Shown here one piece after another: positions 44,715-56,003 of a DNA stretch of 64,000 nt. The notes under the pieces are model-generated. The model made no database searches and had not been told where the DNA came from. It saw nothing but the letters and a program-made list of their open reading frames with translations. Made by a program: the position numbers and the translations under genes. The stretch's first letter is position 1. Every line of letters begins with the position of its first letter. The DNA comes from Hexactinellida sp. DTS-2022 (Eukaryota > Porifera > Hexactinellida). The stretch lies in the NCBI GenBank assembly GCA_028753945.1, contig JAPNXP010000010.1, positions 1,429,042-1,493,041 on the forward strand. The letters are read 5' to 3'.

Positions 44715-45092
44715 CAAGTCCTGCTGAGAAAGCAACGATTTAAGTCTCAGTTTTATGAGTTTGCCCATTTGCCTGGAGTTCTTGGACTTGTGAATGGAAC
44801 ACATATTCGCATCCAGAAGCCTTCTCAGGATGAAGCTGATTATGTAAAGAGACACTTCGACCATTCAATAAATGTTCAAGCTATCTGTAGACCTGATGGA
44901 AGATTCTCCGACGTGTTAGCAAGATTTCCAGGATCAGGCACGATTCTAGAATTTGGAAACTTTCACAATTCGGAATATTTGTAGAAAATAGCTTCTTGGT
45001 TACATGTTGAGGCAGTGTCTGTTAACACCATATAGACAACCTGCTTCAATAGCCCAACAAAACTGTAATTATGCACACAAAAAAATAGGTGT
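44715..45092 (+). pseudogene. Harbinger DDE transposase fragment (HARBI1-like)
   Basis: The frame runs FYEFAHLPGVLGLVNGTHIR, DEADYVKRHFDHSINVQ and CRPDGRFSDVLARFPGS. This is the DDE_Tnp_4 core of PIF/Harbinger transposases (first Asp normally in 'IDGTH', here VNGTH, so that catalytic Asp is changed to Asn). After a stop at 44982 the sequence continues in a shifted frame with LTPYRQPASIAQQN and YAHKK, which precede the third acidic residue. The protein is cut at 45092 by inserted sequence, so the last catalytic residue is lost. Confidence 0.82.
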
Positions 45093-45098
45093 ACTCGT

Positions 45099-45669
45099 GA
45101 CCTTCGTTATATAAGGCTGGGCCTTACTACTGAGTAGAATTTTCTGGACCATGGATTACTTAAAGGCCATTTATTATTAGCTGACATATCTTTATCTCAG
45201 TAGCTATTAGCTAGTAATGATAGACCTGAGAAATGCATTATAATTGTATAGGAAGTTGAGAACATGATATCAAGGCATACATAACACCCTTTAGAATTGT
45301 GATATAGCACCATTTAATTGCGTAATCGCTATTTTTCGTGGGAATTATCGAGTTTTTATAGCTTTTAACATAGTTAAACGCGTTATAAATGTTCAAAATT
45401 GGAACATGAGGATGTCCATAAGTAGTTGAATGAAATATATCGAAATTATAAATGGAATGTTGACACATTCCTCGGTTGCCAAGGAAATGCATATTTCTTA
45501 AAATGAGCCATAACTCAAAAACTATCTATTTTATGTAAATTATGCTAATACTGATCTATCCGCAATTGGTAACTTCCCATTCATTGATAATACATTTTCT
45601 AGGCCTAACTACAATAATCTTTGAGATAATGAGTGTATTACCATACAAGGAATTAAGTACTAATAATCT
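45099..45669 (-). mobile_element. Inverted copy of the MULE-derived MITE
   Basis: This is the inverse of 24596-25175. It ends abruptly at 'aataatct' where the gypsy LTR remnant starts, lacking the final 'cattatctc'. Confidence 0.65.
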
Positions 45670-45691
45670 AGGTAGTAAGAACTACACAACA
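45670..45691 (-). mobile_element. 22-bp remnant of the gypsy 3' LTR
   Basis: The 22 bp are identical to 50600-50621, the start (minus-strand sense) of the 5' LTR. A purine tract (minus AAGGGGAAGTGA) directly precedes it, as a polypurine tract should. Confidence 0.7.
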
Positions 45692-45731
45692 TCACTTCCC
45701 CTTCGAACAATAAAACTTCCTTCGTATCTAT

Positions 45732-46282
45732 CAGGCCCGGCGAGAGGGGGGGGGGGGGGGGTGGGGTTGCTTGGGGTAAAACCGGGGGCCCCCGGATAAC
45801 TGGGGCCCCGAAACGGCATTTGAATGTTTCTTTAGGACTTTAGAATATTGAGTCTGCAAATAGTTATTGTGCCTTATTAAATCATCTTTCATCACAATAT
45901 GAATTCCTTCGTTACACTAATAATTGTTATCATCAATATACAGTATATCACAAAGGATCCAATGGTCACTAATAAATTGTTACTAATCATATTTCATTGG
46001 TTGAAACCATATTATTAGTTTTTGCTAAGATTGACTCATTGAGAAATCCTATATTTTTTCTTACAAAAATTTCATTTTACTTGACCAATTATATTATTTA
46101 CAATAATATTATCTTTGTTCTATCTTTACTGAAATTTTCGTATAATTGGGAATTTGTTTCGAGTTGCGATTTATTTTTGTCTAATGTTTCGAGAATTATA
46201 AAAATTAAATCCTGGTCGGAGGTTGTGGAGGGGCCGGCCAGAAATCTTACCAGGGGGCCCATAATTTCTGTCGCCGGCCCTG
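45732..46282. mobile_element. hAT MITE in the 3' end of the gypsy element
   Basis: Ends CAGGCCCGGCG and the inverse of CAGGGCCGGCG, flanked by GTATCTAT (45724-45731) and GTCTCTAT (46283-46290), 8 bp with one mismatch. The 551-bp body has G/C tracts near both ends. Confidence 0.85.
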
Positions 46283-47520
46283 GTCTCTATACCTGAGAGG
46301 AGGCCTCCTATCCCTATCAGATCTCCTCAGGGGAACCGTCTGCATAATTACCTGTCCAGGTGATTCCTCGTTCTCACTTTCCGGTACTATTTCTGTTTCG
46401 GCCTCACTTGCAACCTCTTCTCGGGCACTGAATGATGGTAGAATCTCGCGTGTTGGTTGAAATGGGATATACATATCAGGCGGGGGGATGATAAAGCTTA
46501 CATTTATTTAAGTGAACAACTTTTTCCTTCCTTTCATTGATTTGGACTCTCACGTTAACACCCATTCGCTCGGTCACAGTATAATGCCCACGAAAACAGG
46601 GTTCAAGCCCATCTGACCTGGGTTCATTTTTATAAGAACTTTATCTCTTGCCTGTATGCTTGTTGGTGAGACGCTACATCTGTAATTAGACTTAATCCTG
46701 GAACGCGACTCACTAAGATTGGAGTTAACCTTACTATTTACCACGCCTCGTGCGTTGGTAACTTCCTCCACCATTCCTGAGTAGTAACCTTATCACCCCC
46801 ACATTTCGAACGAGGTAAGCAGGTCATAGATAACGACGTAGGCGCCGCTCCGTACATTACAGTGAGGGCGGGTATCCTTTGCTGGCACTTGGGAGGCAAT
46901 TGAGGTTGTAGCTCACCTCCTGTAGGATTGAAGGCCATGCTTCTTTCATCAAGAAGGCAGCGCATGGCCTGTTTAATGGTTTGAACTCCTCTCTCCGCCT
47001 GGCCATCGCCCTTAGGGTGATAGGGAGAGCTTCGGCGTTTTTCAATTCCCAATCTGCCGAGCATTTCCCTAACTAACTTCCCATCGACATTCGGGGCCTG
47101 ATCGCTTAACATGATCCTAGGAGGGCCATGTCTGTGTATCCAACCTTGGAGCAAACCTTTACACACGGACTCGGCAGTTTGATCTGCCATTGGATAAACT
47201 TACACGAATTTGGAAAAGAGGTCAGTCATTAAAAGGAAATACCGATGGCTATCAGTGGACCATGGTAAAGTTGCAATATCATAGGCAATCGCGTGAGGCC
47301 GGTTCTTGGGTTTGTTCCTCTGACATATCAGACATCCTTCACAAAAACCCTCAACTTCGCGATATAGCCCCCTCCAATAGAAATGCAACTTAGTCTCCGC
47401 GATAGTCTTCTTCATGTCGGGATGCGAATCATTGTGAATTCGTGTAAGGATTTCATTCTTAAGTCTGTGAGGTACGACAACCTGGTCACCTCTATAAAGC
47501 AACCCATCACTCAGATGCAT
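46283..47520 (-). pseudogene. Gypsy integrase
   Basis: Frames 47520-47200, 47190-46738, 46774-46574 and 46474-46283 together give an integrase. The HHCC zinc finger is visible (HNDSHPDMKKTI...CEGCLIC). The core has D in FLLMTDLFSKF, D in IMLSDQAPN and E in QAERGVQTIKQ, so the three acidic residues are recognisable. The C-terminal tail ends with basic residues (RRSDRDRRPPLRYRD). Frameshifts separate all four pieces. This enzyme would have inserted the element's cDNA. Confidence 0.85.
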
Positions 47521-47539
47521 TCCACGTTGCCGTTTGAAT

Positions 47540-48949
47540 CTATCCTAATAGATTACGCCGGGCTAGCGAGAGAGATGTTGCCTTGTCTAGGCGTAAATCT
47601 TCTTTGATCCTCGATAATAATTGATACTGATCGGAAATAGGAAATAAGTGCGGCTCAAAATGATCGAGATCATCGTTTACATTCTGATCTATCTCGCTAG
47701 GAAGTCTTGACAAGTAATCTGCGGCTGCGTTCTCCTCTCCTCTCACGTACTGGATTTCATACTTGATCGCCTCTAGCTCTTGTATCCAACTCGAAAACTT
47801 ATTTCTGGGATCCTTCTTCCTTCGCAACCACCGGAGCGGGTTATGATCACTCAAGAACACGACTTTCCGTGCCGCTTACAGGTAATACCTCCATTTACGA
47901 GCTGCAGCAATTGAGCGCCCAAAATTCAAGCTCCCCCGCACTGTACTTTCTTTGTGCAGCTGTAAGGCCCGAAGATGAGTACCCTAAAGGTCTTAATTTC
48001 CCTTGTTCGTCTTTCTGCGAAAGCACAGCTCCAACTGCGATTGATGAAACGTCAGTCTGGAGGTAAAAGTCACCATTCCAATCGGGAAACGACAATATTA
48101 CGGGGTGTTTAATTAGCTTATCCTTGAGGGTCAAGAACGCGTTCTGTGCAGGGCTATCCCATACCCATTCAACTCCCTTTCGTGTAAGCTTGTATAGGGG
48201 CTCAGCAAAATGTGCCATGTCCTGAATATATTCCCTGTAAATTCACGAGGCCAAGGAACCTCTGTAGTTCCTGCCTACACCTCGGGTGAGGCGCATTAAC
48301 AATTTTTTACACTGTCCTTGATACAGGTTGGCGCCCATTAACCGTGATGACATGTCCAAGGAATTCACCCGATCGGGCAGCAAATACGCACTTGTCGCGT
48401 CACAGTTGTATGCTTGCCTTTTTCAATGCACTCAACGTTTGGCGTAGGTCCTTAAGGTGAATATCAATATTGTCCGAGTGTATACAAATGCCATCTATGT
48501 AGGAATCTGCATTCTCAACTCCGCGTAAACTATCATCCATGAGCCTCTGGTATGTCGCTTGGCTATTACAAAGACCGAATGCCATAAGATTCATCTCGTA
48601 ATGTCCCCGGGGTGCTGTCAAACACAGTCTTGCATTTATCCTCTTCTTCTAATTCAACACACCAATAAGCGCTTGCGGCGTCGAGAAAAGTAAAGAGCCT
48701 TTTATTATGCATCATGTCCAAAATATCTTTGGGATTCGGCATAGGGTATGCGTCCTTGGTAGTAACACTATTCAAGTTGCGGTAATCTACAACAAATCTT
48801 GTGCTTCCGTCTTTCTTTGAGACCAGAATTACCCGACTACACCATGGAGAGTTCGACGTCCGGCAAACACCATTTGTGAGCATGTCTTCAACCTGCTTGT
48901 TGATTTCTCTCTCCATGACCGGTGATACTCTACGAACAGTTTGTTTCAA
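47540..48949 (-). pseudogene. Gypsy reverse transcriptase and RNase H
   Basis: Frame 48949-48566 has FVVDYRNLN and FTFLDAASAYW (first catalytic Asp). Frame 48621-48400 has the palm motif as YIDGICIHSD, where the canonical YxDD has lost its second Asp. RNase H follows in 48218-47895 (FYLQTDVSSIAVGAVLSQ) and 47860-47540 (FLSDHNPLRWL, AADYLSRLP). Several frameshifts are present. The altered YxDD alone would inactivate the polymerase. Confidence 0.85.
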
Positions 48950-49257
48950 TGGATAAAAGCCATAGTATCGATTCTATGTTTTGTTATCGATGTAATGGCT
49001 GGTTTCTTTGGATTTTCAGCGAATACACAGGAATATTCAGCTAAGAGTTCGTTGAGTTTTCTCTTTGGCAACGGTCTAGGTCGCTCTTAACTATCGTTGG
49101 AGCTAAACAAACATCCTCACAGTGAGCAATTCTAAACATGCGACTTCCACCATAGAAAGTGGGTCTCCTCCCTCGACAGCCGCTTGGGAATCCTTCCAAA
49201 TATTTCTGAGCCGAACCCTATGCGTAGCCCAATCAAACTCCGTGGATTGGAATTTCC

Positions 49258-49695
49258 TCAATAGGTCGCGTCCCAGAATCCTAGTTGTTCAGTATCGCGG
49301 AGTAATTCAAATGTATGATGTACAACTTGCCCATCTCCAAGATCCAAAGTTAAATTGATACTCCAAACAATTCCCACAGGTTTTCGCGACAAACCATACA
49401 CTTGGCTTTCTCGGTTCTCCACGAGGGGTTCCAGTCCTAAATTGTATATGGTGTTGTAGTCAATTACGGAGGGGCCAGCACCAGAGTCCAGGATTGCAGT
49501 TATCGATTTTCCATTTAACCTCACAGGTAGGAGAACAGAAAGTTCTGTACATATATTTCGGCGTCGGAAGTTCAAGATCTTCCTCTGCTTTTTGCGCCTC
49601 CCTTGTTCAGACATTCCTTTAAAGTGTGTCCCCTTTCTCCGCACCCTGCACATCGCTTTTCTGGACAGTATTTCCACATATGCGATCCCCCACAA
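49258..49695 (-). pseudogene. Gypsy aspartic protease
   Basis: ILDSGAGPSVID is the retropepsin active-site motif (DSG), with a downstream flap-like segment. The zinc knuckle (CYICGG...KYCPEKRC) lies in another frame at the N-terminal side, showing a frameshift. Confidence 0.78.
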
Positions 49696-49699
49696 ATGT

Positions 49700-50411
49700 A
49701 ACAGCCCCGGGCGGGAGGTACTGTCTGCTTAGATTGTAGCCCCCATTTGACACCCCGGGCCCTTAAAGTAAGCCACCGTATAGTCCGAGGGCGGGGGTGG
49801 TTCTACATCGTAGCTAGTAGAATTGATTGAGCGCGAAAATTCCGCGGCTTCGGACAACACTGCGACTTTCTTGATCCTCTCAAAATCTTTGTTTCCCAAA
49901 TCCAGAGGGTACCCGCGTTCAATTAGTTCGCGTTTAATAGTTATCAAACTTCTACCGTCGGCTCCCTCGATGTCATCGTCGACACCTTTAACTTTATCTC
50001 GCACCTTGCTTTGTATGTCCTTCGGGAGCTGGGAAGCGAGTAACGAGGCTTCATTCCAACGGCAGCGTGTTGAGCTTTACGTCGGATTATGAAAAAAAAT
50101 CGTCTATTTGTACCCCGGGTTCCCAACCGATCTGCAAAGCTCCTGCATCATCTGATACTGATCAATCGGTGGATCCAAAGTTTCTTCTAGGATTTCCAAA
50201 GCCTTGACAATAGTATCGGTGTACTTTACAATATCCCTTACTAGTTCCCTCTCAGCTGGTCTCCTGGTGACGCAAGCTGGTAGGAGTTAAATTGCTCTTT
50301 TCTGTCTTTCCTCGCCCTCCAAAATTTGCTGGACACTTGCTAGGAAAGATGCTTCCAGTCCCCTATTCTCATTCCCTCAGAAAGCATTGGAATTGTAGGT
50401 TGAGTGGCCAT
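49700..50411 (-). pseudogene. Gypsy gag
   Basis: Starts at ATG 50411 (MATQPTIPMLSEGM) just inside the 5' LTR. The frame is broken early near 50350, then continues in pieces including DPPIDQYQMMQELC near 50130 and a frame at 50004-49729. It ends in the CCHC-type knuckle near 49690. Confidence 0.65.
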
Positions 50412-50436
50412 CTTGGTTCTTGGCTTTAGTAGAAAT

Positions 50437-50621
50437 TGTAGTATTTAATGTTAGATCGTTATTATAGTTAACAATTAAATAACTAAGAAGTTCAATCGGA
50501 AGAAATACTACAATTGGTAAGAATAACATAAGAGTAGTAGCTAAATATACTATCTGGTTAACAAAGGACTAATTAGTAACTAGTTGTGTGGTCTGAGCCA
50601 GGTAGTAAGAACTACACAACA
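50437..50621 (-). repeat. 5' LTR of the gypsy element
   Basis: 185 bp bounded by TG and CA. The outer 22 bp recur at 45670-45691. A tRNA primer-binding site next to it is not evident. Confidence 0.7.
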
Positions 50622-50639
50622 TATAAATTGCTGTTGAAT

Positions 50640-51400
50640 AAAACCAATTCTAAACGGAATGGAAAAATCCAGGAAGATAATTGGACTAAGGAAGAAGAGT
50701 GCACGCTCATTGGTGAAATGAATTTGCTGGCGACTTATTTAGAGATTCAGGAAACAGCGCTGACCTCAATAAGAAGAAGGAACTGTGGAAAACCATTACA
50801 AGCAAAGTAAACGCAGTATATGGAAATAATAGAGGGGTAAAAGACAAGAATGAAATGGAACAACCTGAAGTTAGCTGCCAAGTCAAAAGTTGATGCTAGC
50901 TTTAGGGAATCTAGAATAACCGTGGGGGCTCAAACTGCGCTGGAATTGTCGAAGACGAAGACGTGTTAATTTTAGCTGCAGATAGGAGTATATAACTAAT
51001 TCTGATAGAATTAGAGATATGTTTGAGACCATCTCAGCTTTTATCGGAATCTCAGGTGCTGTTGATAATTTCGTATCACCAGCAACAGCAGCCAGCAGCG
51101 AACAGATTCCTCAGATAGGTACTGTAGACGATACGTAAATTTTGTATGCTCCCGACGAACCCAACGTTAACGTTAATCGTAACGGGAATAAAAGTAGGAA
51201 GCAAAGACGTGATCCAGCAGATGAGCAACGTACAACTGAGTCCCAGCAGCAGCCGGAAATGAAGGTAGCTGACTTACTCCCTTTACAGCAAGAAGTGCTG
51301 TTACAACAGATGGCTGTATTCGCAGCACAACTTAAGCTAATTGAAGAGCAGAGGTAGTACTACAGGCTGAAACGTCAGAAGCTGTTAGAAAAATCATAAA
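50640..51400 (+). pseudogene. Harbinger Myb/SANT-like DNA-binding protein
   Basis: The frame DNWTKEEECTLIGEMN opens a Myb/SANT-like (Myb_DNA-bind_5 type) domain. Shifted frames continue with NRGVKDKNEM and KWNNLKLAAKSKVDASFRES, the conserved second half of the domain. A low-complexity linker and a coiled-coil-like C-terminus (LLPLQQEVLLQQMAVFAAQL) follow to 51357. In Harbinger elements this second protein binds the transposon ends and helps the transposase enter the nucleus. Several frameshifts and a stop near 51136 make it inactive. Confidence 0.75.
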
Positions 51401-51680
51401 TTTTGTTACTAGCTAGACTAGATAGTGTGCAGAGATATAACGAACTTACTTGAATTATAACATACCAAATTAGAGAGTAGCATAAAAGTATACTATTATT
51501 ATTACGAATCCGAAGAAATTCTTAATTTAGTCTAATACAAAATTACTTAAGCAACCTCCCTAGCTTGCTTAAAGTTCGTACTTAAGTTCGAACTTAGTAC
51601 GAACTAAAATCTTAGTGAATACCAATCTTAGTGAACACGACTTAAGTTCGATCTTAACTTCTTAGTGAATACGGCCCCAG

Positions 51681-51851
51681 ATGTATTTATCTTCAACAAT
51701 AGCAACAATGAGGTCAAGTACAATTAATAAATTCCCAAAGCTGGAATCAGTTAAACGTACTATATGTGGTCAACCTAGAGATGCAGCGGATATCATAATA
51801 CCAGATAAATACAAACTTAGTCAAAGGGTGATCAGTTTTTTGCGGGTATAG
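51681..51851 (+). pseudogene. MULE transposase N-terminal fragment
   Basis: The 56-residue frame contains INKFPKLESVKRTICGQ and DAADIIIPDKYKLS. This matches the segment INKLPKLDSVKRTIRNYK...CADIIIPNMCK of the MULE at 18231. It begins directly at the right end of the Harbinger element and stops after about 50 residues. Confidence 0.65.
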
Positions 51852-51967
51852 GTCACTTCGTACGAAACACCCTTTCGCACTTAACACTTTTTCGTTCCCC
51901 AATACTATTCAGTACTTGACATTAATACATCTAATATTAAGGAAGTTTAAGTATTAATAGTGTACAG

Positions 51968-52279
51968 CAGAGTGGACCATGGGTCAAATGGGTCATGGGT
52001 CACGGCTCCGTGACCCATGACCCATGACCCAATAGGAATTTCAATGTCATCTTCAGTTAAAATACTAATCACTCATCATCAACATTATTATTATAACATT
52101 GATGTGCATTGAAATACAAAACATATTCGACATTGCAACAAGTAGGTTTGTTGAGGTAATTTGTACGGTTATTCTGTTATTCTGTTAATGTTACAATATA
52201 GTCTTTAGATATTTAAAATTTTGTGTTGGGTCAATGCAATGGGTCATGGGTCACCAATGTTGACCCATGGTCCACTCTG
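51968..52279. mobile_element. hAT MITE inserted at the end of a pogo MITE
   Basis: Ends CAGAGTGGACCATGGGTCA and its inverse, with GTGTACAG duplicated at 51960-51967 and 52280-52287. The duplicated 8 bp include the TA-CAG start of the pogo MITE at 52285, so the hAT element inserted at that border. 'gggtcatgggtca' blocks recur inside. Confidence 0.9.
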
Positions 52280-52284
52280 GTGTA

Positions 52285-52562
52285 CAGTGGAATCTGCTTA
52301 TTAGCAATATTGCTTTATTAGCAACCGCTTTTCAGGTCCCAAGCGTGATAATACTGTTAATTTCATTCCCATATTAGCAACTTAGCCGATTAGCAGGCTT
52401 GGGGTTGATTACGATTACAATCGTAATCGATTGTAATCGATTACAACATTTCCTGTAATTGTAATCGTAATTGTAATCACTCACTAGTAATCAGCCCCAG
52501 GTCTGCCTATTTGCAACCAGATTTAGTGGCAAACAGGGGTTGCTATTAAGCGAACTCCACTG
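52285..52562. mobile_element. Pogo/Tc1-type MITE containing a palindromic insert
   Basis: Ends CAGTGGAATCTGCTTATTAG and the inverse of CAGTGGAGTTCGCTTAATAG, TA on both sides. It contains a nested insert at about 52403-52501 with ends TTGGGGTTGATTA and the inverse of CTGGGGCTGATTA, made largely of 'attacgattacaatcgtaat' palindromes. A target duplication for the insert is not clear. Confidence 0.8.
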
Positions 52563-53339
52563 TACTTCTAAATCTAAAACAATAAATTTCTTATCACAAT
52601 GTACTTTAAATTCCAAAAACAAAATTCCCTCTCAAAGTCAACAGAGCACATTTACCTTGAAACATTTCAATTCAAATGGCCAACTGCTCTTAGTAATTGA
52701 GACGTTGAGATCTCGTTGTCCTGATAGGATTGTCCTGATAGGGTCGCCATAAACTACGAATATACTATTTAACACGAATATTATTGAACTTCAAACTTCT
52801 TTAATTTACGGCTATCTTCTCGTGATGCTACTTGTGAGTTAAAATTCTTAACTAAGTTAAGGCAGTTTTAAGCTAATGAAACTAATTTCCGAACACTTCC
52901 CAAACATCAGAATAGCAAAGCAAGCTTCTGTTACGCCATGTTTCGATCTAGGTATCTTCAACGGCTCTAATTGACAATTATATTAGAATCGTGCGAGTTT
53001 TTCCGCTGACTAACTGTGTCCAGTATCGAAATCCTGTTTCATTGTGATTATAATCCGCCAAACAGTGATGATAGGATCTAAGACTGGATCTGATGACCAC
53101 TTCAAATAACCCGGTCCAAGATTTGAATAAGCTTGTATTTTATAGATTCCTCTGGATCGAATAACAGATCTCTGTCAGCGGTTAGGAAATCTAACCAAAG
53201 TCGGAAATTCTGAAACTTATGACTCTTGCAAAATTGATGAACACAATAACCTGCAATAAAAGCCAAAGATTGGATGGTCTCATTGTCAAGAATGACAGTA
53301 AACATATCTTGTAACTTTGAAAGAAATGGATGTAGGTCA

Positions 53340-53497
53340 CAGGGCCGTAGCCACTGGTCCGGTTGGTCAGGTTTCAACCTGACCACTTTTGGCACCACTT
53401 GGTCAGTTTGGACAGGTTAACCTGACCACTTGGTCCTGTTGGCACTGTATCCAGCCCGGTCTAACCGAACCACTTTTAATTGGTGGCTACGGCACTG
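53340..53497. mobile_element. Probable hAT MITE inside the P-type relic
   Basis: Ends CAGGGCCGTAGCCACTGG and the inverse of CAGTGCCGTAGCCACCAA. The interior has 'acctgaccac' repeats. It breaks the P-type frame, but an 8-bp duplication is not clear. A related end is at about 58999. Confidence 0.65.
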
Positions 53498-54528
53498 AGG
53501 TCGGTATGAGAATCATCGGCGGCTTAGTCTGAGATGAATGACTTGAAGAAAGATCTTAAATTATGTTCTTTACAAGGTTATGAAAATAGCTTCAGGATGC
53601 TAGAGACTTTGAGTCGGCGTTGCCTTTCGATAATCTGACTAAAGGAAACATGATAATTTGAGCCAGACATCATTCTATACAACCCGAAGTGGTGTTCTAT
53701 CGAATTTGTTTGTTAGAAATAAGTAAGTATGTAGGAAAATCCACATTGAGAAGTTAAATGGTTGACTAGAATCGGTAGCGCTTCATAAGTATGTTTGAAG
53801 GAAGTGAAAGTCAGTGCACTCAATTTGCCATGTTTCCGGGTAATGATCTCCAGGAAGTGAGCAAGTTGGAAATGCAATTAATGAGCTCAAATCTGGAATC
53901 ATTAAAGACTAGTTGTTTGGAATATTCGTTATTCAAACGTTCGTCTTTTTTTCGGACGATTAACGTTAAGACCATAACGATGATATCGATGAATTCAGAG
54001 GTATGGTTTTGAAACATTCGAGGCGAGGTTCGTTGCAAATCTTGAGGGCTGCGCTGGTAGAGTCGTCGAAAATCAGAGAGCTAATTTATCATTTTGGCTC
54101 TCTAACTTCGAAGGCCAACATGCTTTGTCTGTGAGACGCGGAGCAATTTTTGCAAAGTTGTTCTGCTCTAACCTATAAATCTGACGAAAATAAGAAAAGG
54201 AGGCAGTCTGTAGGTTAGAGGATATCGAGTGTAGGTTGGTAAAATCTTCGAGCTTTGGGTAATAAAAGTCTGATTATCATTTTTCAAATTTAGCCAATTG
54301 TTACGAATTGTCTTTACTATACAAAATCAAACATAAGAATAAGGATTTGTTTGCACAAAGTGGATGAGGGACCAATGGTTGCAATGTTTTCTGATCCGAA
54401 GAGAATAACTTAAAAGGTTTACATTGAGTAGGATATTTGTTTATGCATAAGACCTGAACTGAAAGTCCACAACGTTCAATATCAGCAATTACCTGCACAA
54501 TGATGGGATAAATATCTCTAGCACTAGT

Positions 54529-54695
54529 CAGAGGTGGCGCCAGGATTTTCAGATAGGGGATCTCTGGGGGCCAGGGAGGATTTCAGGGGGGGCCACACTG
54601 TTCAACATTGTTATTCCAGGGGGGGCAGCCTCAAAAGAGGGGGGGAGCCTCAAAAGAGGGGGGGGGGGGGGGTGTCCCCCCTGGCTCCGCCGCTG
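54529..54695. mobile_element. hAT MITE inside the P-type transposase frame
   Basis: Ends CAGAGGTGGCGCCAGG and the inverse of CAGCGGCGGAGCCAGG, with a perfect GCACTAGT duplication at 54521-54528 and 54696-54703. The flanking minus-strand sequence reads as one protein across the insert. Confidence 0.92.
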
Positions 54696-55106
54696 GCACT
54701 AGTTGTAGAGAGTGGGACTAAACTTACAACAGTTGACCATTTTATGTGTAAACTAGAAGCCATTATTGCAAAAAACAGTTCTAATGGGATCTTCAGGCTT
54801 AACACAGGAACCAATCATTCGCCCACCCTTGTAGGAAACATCGGATGTCACGTGAATTTCGTTCATTTTGAACGATTAGCTTTCTCTCTTGGGGAGAAAA
54901 GTTTGCAGTTGCCTGATTTAGGTAACTTATGTAGTCAGTCACTCTGTAACCCAATTGAGGAATACAGTTTCTCAAGTGTATGGAAATTAGGGAGAGCTAA
55001 CATTCGAGAGATTGTAGATAATTCTAGCAACTTGGAGATAAGAGGTGGGATTTCAGCGCCAAAGGATGTTGTATCTTCTTCGGTTTTTGGTATAGTTCTT
55101 TGATAT

Positions 55107-55690
55107 AGCATGTGTACTGAAACTTGGCTCTCTAACGAAATCCCTACCTGCGTTACTGACATCGAAGGATATGCTTGCGAGTGGAGGGACAGAGTTGATA
55201 GGAGAGGGGGCGTCGTTATTATTTACATCCGAAATAGAATTCCTTATCACCGAGTCACTAATCTAGAGTGTGAAAGGTTGAGTCACTATGGTTACTGGTG
55301 AGGGATAAACGCATGCCGCGAAATTTCTCACATTTTAGTCGGAGTTGTGTATCACCCCCAGGTGCTTTCGATATTATCACCACTAACCACATCATTACCT
55401 CAATTGATGACATACTAAAAAAACATCCACAGTGGCGTTATACTCTTAGGTGATTTTAATAAATTAATTGACACTCAGGTGAGGAACTATCCACTTAAAG
55501 TATGAAACAGGTTGTTCGAATACCAACCCGCAGTGCATCGATATTGGACAAAGTTTTCACCAACATGTACAGCCTGTATGAGAAGCCAAAGGTCCTTGCT
55601 TTAACTAGTTTTTCTGATCACAATGTTGTTTTTGAGCAGGGTACTTCATTTAGTTTTAATGCTGGTAACCGTAAACCTTAATCTCCGCGT
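55107..55690 (+). pseudogene. LINE (non-LTR) endonuclease domain relic
   Basis: The frame at 55110 gives TETWLSNEIPTCVTDIEGYA and RRGGVVIIYIRN, typical of the APE-type endonuclease of jockey/CR1-like LINEs. Shifted frames continue with ILVGVVYHPPGAF, SILDKVFTNMYSLYEKP and FSDHNVVF, the SDH motif of the active site. Stops and frameshifts separate them. No reverse transcriptase is seen downstream. It abuts the P-type relic. Confidence 0.75.
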
Positions 55691-56003
55691 CAGTAGCCAA
55701 AGAGCGAAAGATAACCTATCTAACGTTTTAGCTGCTTTTGATTGGACCCCATTATATATAGCCATCCTGCGAACGAAAATTTGTCTTTGCAAAATTCAAT
55801 GCGAATTTTAATTTACATTAATAATTACTTTAAAGACTTATAATAGGTAAAAACAACAAAAATAACGGACAATTGAATTTCTTAATATAAGGAAGGCCTT
55901 AAAATGTTTTAGAGTATGTAGAATTGGTTCAAATGTTGCAAGATAATCTAGCAATAATTATATAATTATATAATATATATATAGTATAAGTAACATAAAC
56001 TAT
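55691..56003. other. Unassigned AT-rich spacer
   Basis: No feature recognised. Confidence 0.3.

Larger units (their letters stand above)
45670..50621 (-). mobile_element. Ty3/gypsy LTR retrotransposon, decayed
   Basis: On the minus strand the domains run gag, zinc knuckle, aspartic protease, reverse transcriptase, RNase H, integrase zinc finger, integrase core and C-terminal tail, the Ty3/gypsy order. The 5' LTR is 50437-50621 (TG...CA, 185 bp). The 3' LTR is reduced to 22 bp. Many frameshifts and stops, and a hAT MITE in the 3' end, make it inactive. Confidence 0.9.
44170..51678 (+). mobile_element. PIF/Harbinger element, internally disrupted
   Basis: Matching ends GGGGCCGTATTCACTAAGAA occur at both sides in inverted orientation, each followed inside by repeats of 'cttaagttcgaacttag'-type sequence. 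Between them are a DDE transposase fragment and a Myb-like gene, the two-gene set typical of Harbinger elements. Both genes are on the plus strand. The middle (45093-50621) is filled by a MULE-derived MITE, a gypsy element and a hAT MITE, and the C-terminal part of the transposase is missing. The 3-bp duplication expected of this superfamily is not evident. Confidence 0.8.
52860..55165 (-). pseudogene. P-element/THAP9-type transposase relic, split by MITEs
   Basis: On the minus strand, pieces in order are: 55165-54880 with FGAEIPPLISKLLELSTISR and KLYSSIGLQSD; 54860-54700 with NEIHVTSDVSYKGGRMIG and ASSLHIKWSTVVSLVPLSTT; 54498-54301 with VIADIERCGLSVQVLC; 54200-54050 with NNFAKIAPRLTDKACW; 53398-53102 with FIAGYCVHQFCK; and about 53080-53030 with KWSSDPVLDPIITVW. 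This covers the catalytic core and C-terminus of a P-type transposase, similar to the fragment at 19944. The THAP domain is absent. Frameshifts and two MITEs (53340-53497 and 54529-54695) inactivate it. Confidence 0.82.

Noticed and set aside
44170..51678. 3-bp TWA duplication for the Harbinger element
   Set aside because: Bases outside the matched ends do not repeat at either plausible boundary; insertion is supported by the termini and gene content only.
53102..53398. Separate 98-codon gene on the minus strand
   Set aside because: The start lies in a MITE and the rest (FIAGYCVHQFCK) is the C-terminal part of the P-type transposase relic.
54534..55103. 189-codon plus-strand frame
   Set aside because: Its first third reads through a hAT MITE and the remainder is antisense to the conserved P-type transposase frame.
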